This document shows, one piece after another, positions 41,721-50,992 of a stretch of DNA of 64,000 nucleotides (position 1 is the stretch's first letter; each line of letters opens with the position of its first letter). Made by a program: the position numbers and the translations under genes. Source of the stretch: Gerris lacustris (lineage: Eukaryota > Arthropoda > Insecta > Hemiptera > Gerridae). The stretch is from contig OX578280.1 of assembly GCA_951217055.1 (NCBI GenBank), positions 65,031,313-65,095,312 on the forward strand, in the 5' to 3' direction. Below the pieces are notes generated by a model. It saw only the letters and a list, made by a program, of their open reading frames with translations. It was not told where the DNA came from and did not search any database.

Positions 41721-42603
41721 TGAAACATAACGAAATAGAATAATGCTGTATCTAAAACGACTTTTAGGCTATACATAACAAAAAATAATAAATAAATAAA
41801 TATTAGAACTTTTAGGAGAGCGAGTGCAGAAAATATCAGGGAATTATGTTTAAGTTTTTAAAATTACATAAATGTTACAAATATGGTAAACACCTTGAAA
41901 GGTTTTTTTGATTTTTAGACAAAAAGAAACAACTACTTAATACGACCTGTGTAAAATATGAAACTTGATGAAACTTTGTTTTAGTTTCAAAAGGATAAAG
42001 GAAATGTCGTTCATCTTTTGAAAACTTCCCTGCTCAAGAATATTAAGCGACATCTCCTTTTAAACACATCATGGCTTTTCTAACCCGTCCAAACTTTTAC
42101 CTACTATCATTACTTTGTTTTACTATTTTATGTGCATGAAGTGATTTATTTTAAGAGTAAATATTAATTAAAACCCTTTATTTTTCAGTAAGTAAACATT
42201 ATATAGTTACTTGATATTTCTAATAAAATTGTCGTCAAAATTCAGTTTTTTCTTTCTAGCTTACGGAAGGTATGTGACGTTTCTGAAGAACGGAAATGTT
42301 TTACTGTTCCCAATTCGAAAGACTGAGTTGTTGAGTTGACTGAGTTCCCAAGACTGAAATCTGTTTCAGACATTAAAGAACCTTTTTGTGTTCTCTCTCT
42401 CTTCCGAAAATTTTTCATCATCATTAAAGGACACGGTACGACGCGAGAAAATTTCGTGCCACACTAAATGCGAGACTATTTTTATATATACGTGCAGCTT
42501 GTCTTTTGAGTTTTATTCTTTTACTAACTTTTAATACAAAGTTAAAAGCACATTTTTTTCTAATTACTACCTTATATATTTTATTACTTACTCATATAGT
42601 AGT
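41721..42603. other. AT-rich DNA, no gene seen
   Basis: No gene. Around 42250-42400 a minus-strand fragment of the same tail family (GCTTACGGAAGG; CTGAAATCTGTTTCAGACAT) can be made out, and 42430-42480 has GTGCCACACTAA as in family A. Confidence 0.4.
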
Positions 42604-43097
42604 AGTCTAGTATTACCTACTAGGACAGGTAGGACGAACCACTTGTTCAAAACTTGCAATTAGGCCATCTTTTAGGCCCTTTTTACACCCCGTGGTGGAG
42701 AGTTCCAGCTACTTCACACATCATACATTTGTACATTGTACCGCCAAAGTGAGTATGGTGTGGTCATTAGTAAGTATTATAACCTTTCGTCAAAGTGGGG
42801 GGGGGGGGGGGGGGGGGGGGGGAGATTGCCCCATATGGGGTGTCCCTCGCCCTGCTCCGTCCTCGAACCATAGATACAAATCACATCTCATGACACGGAT
42901 CGGACCCACATCTATCGGACCACATCAAAGTGTGGGGGAAGTGTGCCCCATAGGGGCTGTCCCTCGCCCTGCACCGCCCGCGATTCATAGATGCAATTCA
43001 GAATATCATGGCACGAGATCGAACCCACAACCTCGAGTTGCGTCGACTGATTGATAGCTGAGCGAGCGCCTTAAGACCCTCGGTCACCCTTGCTCCC
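42604..43097 (-). mobile_element. tRNA-derived SINE, full-length, minus strand
   Basis: Read on the minus strand: GGGAGCAAGGGTGACCGAGG (A-box region), GCTCAGCTATCAATCAGTCG, AACTCGAGGTTGTGGGTTCG then ATCTCGTGCCAT (B box GGGTTCGATC), two copies of a GC-rich block with GTGCAGGGCGAGGGACA..CCC, and a body ending in ACTAGACT. The long spacing between the A and B boxes suits a class II (Ser/Leu-type) tRNA. A run of 26 G occupies 42797-42822 where the other copy has ordinary sequence. It lies in inverted orientation to the copy at 44997-45458. Confidence 0.8.
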
Positions 43098-43400
43098 TAC
43101 TTTCTCATATAAAGAAAGAGTATTGTGATTGCGCGAAAATACGATTTTGATGTATTTACACGTTTTGAGGTTCATTTTGTTCAAAAAGTGATTTTTAAAA
43201 AATTTCTGCCGCATCGTCTGTCTTCTGTCTGTGCAGACGCCTGGAACCTAAACTACTGGACCAATTTTAACAAAATTTGGCGTACATGTTCAGAAAAATC
43301 ATACCCCAAGGCGTAATTGAATAAAGGAAAAACATTGAGCTAAGTAATTAAGAACTCGAATATGAGAAAAATTGTCTGAGTTGTCTCGAAACGATTTTTT
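43098..43400 (+). repeat. Dispersed repeat (family B), copy 2
   Basis: TACTTTCTCATATAAAGAAA, GAGTATTGTGATTGCGCGAA, TTTACACGTTTTGAGG, CTAAACTACTGGACC and AGCTAAGTAATT match 27460-28040, but the B-box-like part is deleted. Confidence 0.65.
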
Positions 43401-44404
43401 ATTATAATTTTTACCCGATATTCTATCAAATTTTAAATTTTTTTTTAGTCATAACTATTTATTTTATGGTTTTAATTGTATTTTAGTTGTTTCAGACCGA
43501 CAGATTTTAAAATAAAATTGAAGAACAAAAACTATGTGTTTAAATTGTTTAAAATTGTTGGTAGGTATTTCATTTTCTTTTAGTATGAGTCGTAAACTAA
43601 AAGGTAGAAAGTACCTTTACCAATGTTGGTTTGATAAATGCGTTTTGGTTTTTAATTAAAAAGTGGATTCGCTACGTTATAGGATTAGATAAAATCTCTC
43701 ATTAGCTCGACGGTTTCAGTGAGAGCCTTGCCCATCTTACCTTATCTTTTAAACATTAAATTAAACAATAGTGATAAAACATTGTAAGCTGAAATATATT
43801 TTAAAATATAACATTGAAATTAGATTTGTTCTATTTGTTTATAATCATTTGCTTGATTTCTTTTTCTTTCTATCCAACATTTTATTTTAAATTATTAAAA
43901 GTAATGTTAATTTTCCTAAGATATTTCCTCATATGAGAACTATAAATGCTAAGAAATCATAAACTAAAAAAAAAAAATATTAAATTTAAAAATTTAATTT
44001 GAGTATGTTAGAGAGGTCTACTCAAACCACTGCAGAAATACCAAAATATTTGGTTTCCTACTTTGAAAATTAAGGCTCTATACTATAATGACATCATAAA
44101 AATTATGTATAGTGGTCGATTCCTCCGTTCTGTAAAGAGCTATTGTTATGTTAGATGCAGGCAATCCAATCAAACTTTTATTTATGTAAATGTGGATTAT
44201 TATGTTGTCTTTATTTTGCAGAATTTGTTATCTCATGAACATATTTTCTTCTTTGAAAGTTTCCATTCTCCATTTTTATGCGTTTTTTCTTGAAAAATAA
44301 GATTTTTTCCCCCGGGAATTGGACTTATATGGTTATATTTGTATTTTAATGAGTTTAAACTTCTTAATAATTATTATAATTATTTCTTCTTTATATTTTT
44401 ACCA
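43401..44404. other. AT-rich DNA, no gene seen
   Basis: The 76-residue frame at 44063-44293 has no recognisable motif and is not called. Confidence 0.45.
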
Positions 44405-44996
44405 TACGTGAGGAAAAGTAATGTTTTCACCCAACATTTTGTTTCTAGATTTCAACTGAATTGTCCGTTTTGGGTGTTTTAAGACCTCCTGAGTGGTTTC
44501 CAGCATGACGTGGGTATGTGTGTGCATGTATGTATGCGTGTTATCATCGTAGCGCCCTGGGTATTTAACCTATAGAGTTAAAACTTGGCAGAAGAATCAT
44601 TCCTTACTTCTGGTTGTGCTGCCCGGAAAATGTTTTTCCGCCATCTTGCTGAGTCAGCAACATTTTTAAAACTTAAAAATCGACAAGTGGTCCGATCGAG
44701 TTGAAATTTGGCACGAATTTACCTCTCCGTATGATAAACACATCCACCAAATTTAACTTTGATATTGGCCACCATTTTGAAGGTATCGATTTTTTAATAT
44801 TGAAACTTTGACGGTTAATAATAACGAAAGTATAAATACGTTTTTGACTTATATTATATAATATATATATTATAGTATATCGTTAGAACTGGTAAGAAAT
44901 AAGGATCAAAGATAAAAGAACCTGATGAAATTCCATTTATTAGTTTAGTATAAGCGAACATAATTATTAATTAGTGCGATACTTTTGTTCAACGTC

Positions 44997-45458
44997 GGGA
45001 GCCAGGGTAGCCGAGCGTGTTAGGGCGCTCGCTTAGCTATCAATAAGTCGAGGCAACTCGAGGTCGTGGGTTCGATCCCGTGCCATTATACTCTGATTTG
45101 CATCAATGATTCACGGACGGTGCAGGGCGAGGGACACCCTTTATGGGGACTCTTCCCCCACCCTTTGGTGTGGGTCCGATCCGTGTCATGACGATGTAAT
45201 TTGTATCTATGGTTTCGAGGACGGAGCAGGGCGAGGGACACCCTTTATGGGGACTCTTCCCCCACGCTTTGGCGCACGCTTATATAGCTTACTAATGACC
45301 ACACCATACTCGCTTCGGCGGTACAATGTACAAATGTATGATGTGTGAAGTAGCTGGAACTCTCCACCACGGGGCGTAAAAAGGGCCTAAGTGATGGCCT
45401 AATTGCAAGGTTCGAACAAGTGGTTCGTCCTACCCGTTCTAGTAGAAAGTACTAGACT
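44997..45458 (+). mobile_element. tRNA-derived SINE, full-length
   Basis: Starts GGGAGCCAGGGTAGCCGAGC then GTGTTAGGGCGCTCGCTTAG (A-box TAGCCGAGCGTG), followed by ACTCGAGGTCGTGGGTTCGA (B box GGGTTCGATCC). Two copies of a block containing GGAGCAGGGCGAGGGACACC, then TTACTAATGACCACACCATA, ACTCGCTTCGGCGGTACAAT and GGAACTCTCCACCACGGGGC. The end is ACTAGACT. It shares structure over its whole length with 42604-43097. The head resembles a Ser/Leu-type tRNA; it is inserted in the dispersed repeat at 44405-45660. Confidence 0.85.
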
Positions 45459-45519
45459 CTAAGTTTGTCAAAATTCAAATAAAATAAATAAAAATAATAT
45501 ATACTTTTTTTAAAAAAAA

Positions 45520-45655
45520 AAATCAGTTGGTTCAAGACCGTCACCAATCCAAGTGCTGACCACGCTAAATTCTGCTGCTTAGCAGCAGGAGATGACACTT
45601 TAGTGGCCTTAAAAGGCAGAAAAAGTTCCGAGGTACCCCGTACCGAATTTGTTAT
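45520..45655 (-). repeat. 5S-rRNA-derived segment, copy 2
   Basis: Minus strand: GTGGTCAGCACTTGGATTGG then TGACGGTCTTGAACC, matching the 5S internal control region as at 4090-4225, with a small inverted repeat CTGCTGCTTAGCAGCAG replacing part of the AAGCAGC region. It is more diverged than copy 1. Confidence 0.55.
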
Positions 45656-45660
45656 TTTTA

Positions 45661-46160
45661 TTATTATAACAACACAAAATTTCTGTTATTATAATTCTTA
45701 CTTTATTATTAATTTTCCCTTTTGAGTATTAAGTATGCCTAATCTATCAATTTGTTATAGATATTCGATTTAAAAGGTCTATATTTTCGAAAGAAAAAAA
45801 AATAAAATATTAATATGGAAAATATATATTGAGTTAATATTTCACCATGCATAAAACTTTTTTATATGATTTATCACTAACACCTCCCAACTTCCCCCTC
45901 CTTTAACTCTACCTCTCACAAAAAAATTGAGAGAAAATTATGTCTTCTATTTAAGAAGTCGAATGATAAATGAACCCCTATCACAAACAGATAAACCAAC
46001 AGCAATCAGGAGCTATTTAAAACAGTGTATATGTATATTAAAAAATACATTTTTCTTAGTCGAGATAAATTGCGAATAATAAATGGGTGATATAAATTTT
46101 ATAATGCTCATTTGAGGTTTTCTGCATCGAAATCGTATCGTTCAATGGTTTTATTTCTTT
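45661..46160. other. AT-rich DNA, no gene seen
   Basis: Nothing recognised. Confidence 0.5.
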
Positions 46161-46742
46161 AAATTATTGCTTCCTAGCTTACCGAAGGTAACGCAACCAT
46201 TGTGATTATTCTGGAGAGTTAAATTTATTTGTATTAAAATTCGAAAATACCTAAACAGAAATTCGTTTTTCCAAAAACCATTTTTTATCTTGTGTCGTTC
46301 GAATATACATAACTTAAACAACACTCATCCTAATTTGATGGCAGGATTTAATTTGTTGTTCTCTTAGTCATTTCTACCTTCTGAGCCCATTCCTTTCTGT
46401 ATCAGTAAATTTAATCATTAAATTATAAACCTTAAGTTTATGAACACCTTCTTAAATTATATGATGAATATTTCGATGATGGGTATTTTAGGTGTAAGAA
46501 AAGCGATGATTTAAAACATGTAGTTAGAAGAAATATGTATGGTTTTTCCTTAGATGGTCCCATATTAATTTTTACAGAAAATGAATGTGACTCTAATACT
46601 GTAAGAGTACTGCGCTCACTATAATAATTGTTTATGTCTTATATGGGAACAAAAATAGACAAATCGGACATACAAAATATTTTTGTTCTTCAGAACGATC
46701 TCATAGCTCCTGTTATCTTCGGTAAGCTCGGAAGCAATATAA
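46161..46742. repeat. Two inverted tails of the CGGAAGC family
   Basis: GCTTCCTAGCTTACCGAAGG (minus-strand tail) at 46167 and CTTCGGTAAGCTCGGAAGCA (plus-strand tail) at 46716 face outward from each other around about 540 bp of AT-rich DNA. This may be one composite element with inverted ends or two unrelated insertions. Confidence 0.5.
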
Positions 46743-47544
46743 TATTCTTATTATTACGTTCGCTGTAATTGTTCTAATATTTATAATCTTCGATTATGTT
46801 TGTATTGAATAATTATTAAAATCTTTGTAAATTGGAATTTTATTTTTTAAATAAATTGTCATAATATTGTTGTTATATGTTTGCTGGGTGACACTGTTCC
46901 TTTTTTGATAAGTATAATTTAAAAAAATATATTTTGTTATTTATAAGTTAACAAGAAATGAATTGCATTTTAAGAAGTAATATTAAACCACATAAATAAT
47001 TAGTTTTTATTGTATAAAACACGGTGTCTGGGGAGGAGGTACTGATTATGTTTAACTACTTGGAAATTCTAAACGTTGGATAGAATTTCTTCTCTTCACA
47101 TTGAACCTTGTCCTACTTAAAGGTAGAATTATTTCAACTCTAAATGCTTTTAACGTCGGTTGTGATTCGACAATATTAGGTTGGGCTTATCTAGTATGTT
47201 AGACAGATTTTCAATAACTATTACATTACAAAATACTCCAGTTTCTAATTGAAAAGTTGTTTCACTGAATTCCCTTTTCTAATTCTGGCTATCAACAGTA
47301 TATACTCCTTGGTTTATTTAAACTGATCTTAAATATTTTTTTTGTGGTGACTCTTCTATATTCTAGAATATTTACCATATAACACTAATTCTCACTAGTT
47401 TCAACACTTAAATTGATTTTTAAACATTCACCCGACATCCGATACTTCTTTTGTTTTGCCTTCATTGGTTTTTGCTTCCCAGTCTTCCAAAGGTAGCATT
47501 GTCTTCACTTTTGAGAGGTGAATTTTTTTTTTTCGTTATCATTA
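46743..47544. other. AT-rich DNA, no gene seen
   Basis: No gene. A weak minus-strand tail of the CGGAAGC family (GCTTCCCAGTCTTCCAAAGG) is at about 47474-47495. Confidence 0.45.
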
Positions 47545-48110
47545 TGTTTTTTACTTTCTTATATAGATACGTATTATAGAAAGGTAATAGATACTGTGAT
47601 GACGGGGAAAAAAACCGATTTTGAGATTTTGATGGATTTGCTCGTTTTCAGGTCCCCTGAGTCTAAAAAGTGGTTAATAAAACAGTTTTTGATTCAGAGG
47701 CTTTGGAGCCTAAAGCGGTGGTCCGATTTCGATTAAATTATGCCTTCGTGTTCAGAACAATCGTATCTACAAAACCAAATAAAAAAAATCAATTACAACT
47801 GTAAATTTCGAGGTGCATCTCGAAAACTGTTTCGACCATTTTAATTAATTAAGTCATAAATGCCTCATTTAAATACGAATCTAACAGTATAAGTAGTTTT
47901 CCCGGGAAAAAATTAGTAGTAGCTATAATTGCAAAGGGTGAGAGGTCGGGTTCGATTCCCCGCGTGGGTGAAATTGTTTGTTTTATAAAATATTCAATAT
48001 TAATTATTAAATGCAACCCTCGAAAACACGAAATAACTAACAAATGGAAAACAATGACAAATAAATTATATACTTGTATATGAGAAAGTTTATTTCAATT
48101 TGTATCGGAA
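47545..48110 (+). repeat. Dispersed repeat (family B), copy 3
   Basis: TTACTTTCTTATATAGATAC, TACTGTGATGACGGGGAAA, GATGGATTTGCTCGTTTTCA, GGTCCCCTGAGTC and, at about 47940-47962, AGGTCGGGTTCGATTCCCCG (a very good B box), then AACAAATGGAAAACA and TGAGAAAGTTTA. It supports a tRNA-like part in family B. Confidence 0.65.
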
Positions 48111-48527
48111 AGTTTATCTTCAAATTTACTACACATACAATTATTATTATTCATTGTATAAAAATTTGCCTCTTACCTTAGTTTGATTTCATCTCAATGG
48201 GTTTTATAATTCTTTATTTCCCCCCTCCGAAATCCAAATTTCCACTCATAATTTACGTTTTAGACTTTCCTGAACAAGGTGTTGTGGCGACCGCCACCTC
48301 ATTGTTCTTAATTGACCCGCGAGTCTATTTTTGTATTAACTCTATGTGTATATTTAATGTTAATAAATCGAGGTTGTAGAGAGCGTCTGAATCTCCCGCC
48401 TGGATCATCGAGGGCCCAGGTTATCGAGACGGTCTGCCTCGATCCCCCACCTTGGAGGCTCCCTACTTGCGCGCGCCGCACTCCCTCCAGGGGGTTAGGG
48501 TGGCAGCCCCTTCTCCTTCCCCTGGGC

Positions 48528-48563
48528 TATAAATACCGGTGCACAGGCTGGGAAGATTCATTC
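48528..48563 (+). promoter_or_regulatory. Core promoter: TATA box plus initiator
   Basis: TATAAATA at 48528-48535 and an insect-type initiator TCATTC at 48558-48563, with the initiator A at 48560. The TATA box thus begins 32 bp upstream, the usual spacing. The upstream region is GC-rich (CTCCCTCCAGGGGGTTAGGG). It would start transcription toward the 60 bp repeats. Confidence 0.6.
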
Positions 48564-48616
48564 TTTTCTATTCCTTCTCCTCTTACACTTAACTTACTCT
48601 TTTCTTACCTACCTAA

Positions 48617-48806
48617 CCTTACCTCCTGCTGAACCCTCACGTGGGCTGGGAACACCCCACGCGTGTCTTCGGCATTCCTTACCTCTCGCTGAACCCTCAC
48701 GTGGGCTGGGAACACCCCACGCGTGTCTTCGGCACTCCTTACCTCTCGCTGAACCCTCACGTGGGCTGGGAACACCCCACGCGTGTCTTCGGCACTCCTT
48801 ACTTCC
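48617..48806 (+). repeat. Three 60 bp GC-rich repeats with palindromic CACGTG core
   Basis: Three nearly identical units of exactly 60 bp: CCTTACCTCTCGCTGAACCC, TCACGTGGGCTGGGAACACC, CCACGCGTGTCTTCGGCACT. CACGTGGG and CCCACGCGTG form an imperfect inverted pair, and CACGTG is an E-box word. They lie just downstream of the predicted start site. Open frames on both strands across the repeats are due to the period. Confidence 0.9.
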
Positions 48807-48945
48807 AATCCTATAACCCAGTCTGAACGCGCAAAAATAGTCGGGCCCTTCTGATACCACAGTCTGTTGAATAGAGCCCGACAGTGTCTTTCTATCAAAC
48901 TGTCTGTATCTCTGCGAATCCTTGCCACGCTCATAACTTCTACAA

Positions 48946-49500
48946 TTAAAATAATTAATTAGTGAAACTAGTTTCAGAAGAAACATTTTTTAATTTTTAT
49001 GAACGTGCATTATTGTTTTAACTATTGCCATCCTATTTACTATTTAAAGTTGAAATAGCTTTTTATTTATTACGTTAAAAAAAACTAATTTACCTTTTCT
49101 CATTTAGAAAAAAAATAAGAGAGAGAAATAGGTGTAAAAATTAGAAAGGCAGATCTGAGGTAAAAACTTTAAGAAGGGAAACACTAAATAAGAAGTTACA
49201 ATTAAAAAGGACAAAAGATGGGAAATTTCAAGCTAAGATTTATTTTTTTAACTGTTTCTGTCTTTTTGTTTTTTCACCTTAAAAGTTTTTCCATTCTAAA
49301 ATACCGGGGAACGTAGTTGGTGGTTTTTTTTACTCTGTTCAAATATTTAGTGTTTTCTAACAGAAGCTATTAGGTAATAGTTTTTTTTACCTTTTGCACT
49401 CTTTTACTCTTTATAAAGAGTATATATACATTTTTGTAAAATTTTGAACTTATTCGAATATAAGATTCTTTGATTAATTAATAAAGCTAGGTATCTTTTT
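48946..49500. other. AT-rich DNA, no gene seen
   Basis: Nothing recognised up to the LINE insertion. Confidence 0.5.
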
Positions 49501-49597
49501 TAATAATATTCAGGTGATTTGTGTGGAAAGAAAACTTGGTACGAGAAGAAAAGAAGGTGCAATATACAACATACTACGTAAGAGAACGTAAGATAGC

Positions 49598-50931
49598 ATG
49601 CTTAGTTCTAAGCCTCCTGATCCAGGGGGCACAACAGATGAAATGTTATTTCATTTTGACAATAACTGTCAAAATGAAATAAATTTAAAAAGAAAAAAGA
49701 GAGGAAGGCCTAGCTCGGGAATACTGCAGGAGCCAGTCCTAGTAGTGCCCAAAGCTAACCTTTCTTTTTTAATAGTTAAGAAAGCGGACGGAACTTCCTT
49801 AAAGAATGTATCGCCGTTTTTAATAGATAAGCTACTGGTAAATTCTTGTGGATCAGTGAAGGATGCGAAGAAACTAAGAGATGGCACATTACTAGTTCAG
49901 ACATTTTCAACAGAGCAAGCAGATAGACTCATTAAGAATCTACCTAAGAACATGCATCTACCATTAATTGTAGAGCCACATAAGACTTTAAACAATGTCC
50001 GTGGAGTGATCACCTCGCCAGACTTGATTCAGTGCCTGTAGAAGAGATTAAGGAACACCTGAAATACCAAGCGGTGACAGATATTTACAGAATTAACAGT
50101 AGAAAGAATGGTTGTCTAGAAAAAACTAATTCATATGTCCTTACTTTATCCCTAGCCAAACTTCCAGAACGGGTGAAAATAGGATACTATTCAGTTCCGA
50201 TTCGACCCTATATTCCTCTACCAATAAGATGCAGGAAATGTTTTAAATTTAACCACGTTGAACTTAAGTGTCCAAATGAGATTCGTACATGCCCAGAATG
50301 TTCGGAGCCTATGCATGATACTAAAAACTGTCCAAACCCAAAGAAATGTGTGAATTGCGGATCTGCCCACTCAACACTAGATAGAAAGTGCCCGAGGTGG
50401 GTGCTAGAGAAGAAAATAACCGAAACTAAGGTACTTGAAAATATACCATATATAGAAGCTAAACGAAAAGTTATCTCAAGGCAAGTTGAAAAAACAAAAT
50501 CATACGCTAGCCTGGCTGAAACCAAACCAAAAGAAACGACCGACAAAGGAATCCAGTGTGACTTACCACCATTACTACCAGCACCAACTCCAGCCCCAGT
50601 ACCCAAAGGATCCCATCAAAAAATAGAAAACAAGAAAACTGCAAAAGAAAACATAGAGTCCATGAAAATAGATAATAACCAGAAGAAAGAACTGATCCAG
50701 CGATACAATGACGACACTCATAAACAATATCAAAAAGACAAGGTATCAACTATTATCAATACCCAAGAAGAACAACGCATGATGTGGGCTAATGACTGGG
50801 CCTCAGAAAATGATGATGATGATCAAAAAAGTATCATTAACACCTCTAGTACTGAGTCAAGCGTAAAATCAGGTTCGGGGAAAAAGAGCCGGAAAAAGAA
50901 AAAGAAAAAGGGAAATTATAACTCAACTTAA
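49598..50931 (+). pseudogene. LINE ORF1 (Gag-like RNA-binding protein), one frameshift
   Basis: Frame 1 runs 49598-50041 and frame 2 from within 50032 to 50931, total about 445 residues, a normal ORF1 length for I/Jockey LINEs. The N-terminus has a basic AT-hook-like KKRGRPSS at about residue 35. The second part carries three zinc knuckles at 50230-50395 (CRKCFKFNHVELKC; CPECSEPMHDTKNC; CVNCGSAHSTLDRKC) and a polylysine C-terminus (GKKSRKKKKKKG). ORF1 proteins bind the element RNA and form ribonucleoprotein particles. A one-base change around 50010-50035 separates the frames. A programmed shift is possible but not usual for the family and no slippery site is evident. Confidence 0.85.
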
Positions 50932-50992
50932 ACAATTCATAGACACACTATATTTAAACTTCCATAGATTTTTTAAATTTAACACAAATAAA

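Larger units (their letters stand above)
44405..45660. repeat. Dispersed repeat family with 5S-like end, copy 2, split by a SINE
   Basis: Left part 44405-44996 matches 3450-4005; the right part 45459-45660 matches 4005-4235 (AAGTTTG, TTCAAATAAAATAAATA, then the 5S-like block). The SINE at 44997-45458 sits between matching sequence, so it inserted after this copy was made. Confidence 0.65.
48280..48945 (+). mobile_element. Probable solo LTR of an LTR retrotransposon
   Basis: A GC-rich block of about 660 bp, sharply distinct from its flanks, starting TGTTGTGGCGACCGCCACCT and ending AACTTCTACA, i.e. TG...CA ends with a TGT/ACA inverted match. It contains a TATA plus Inr promoter, internal 60 bp repeats and no coding region. 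I could not find a target-site duplication or a second LTR here, so limits are approximate. An alternative is a captured host promoter/first exon. Confidence 0.5.

Noticed and set aside
50032..50041. Programmed frameshift joining the two ORF1 frames of the LINE
   Set aside because: I/Jockey LINEs normally have one ORF1 frame and I see no slippery heptamer; a mutation is simpler, and ORF2 is damaged too.
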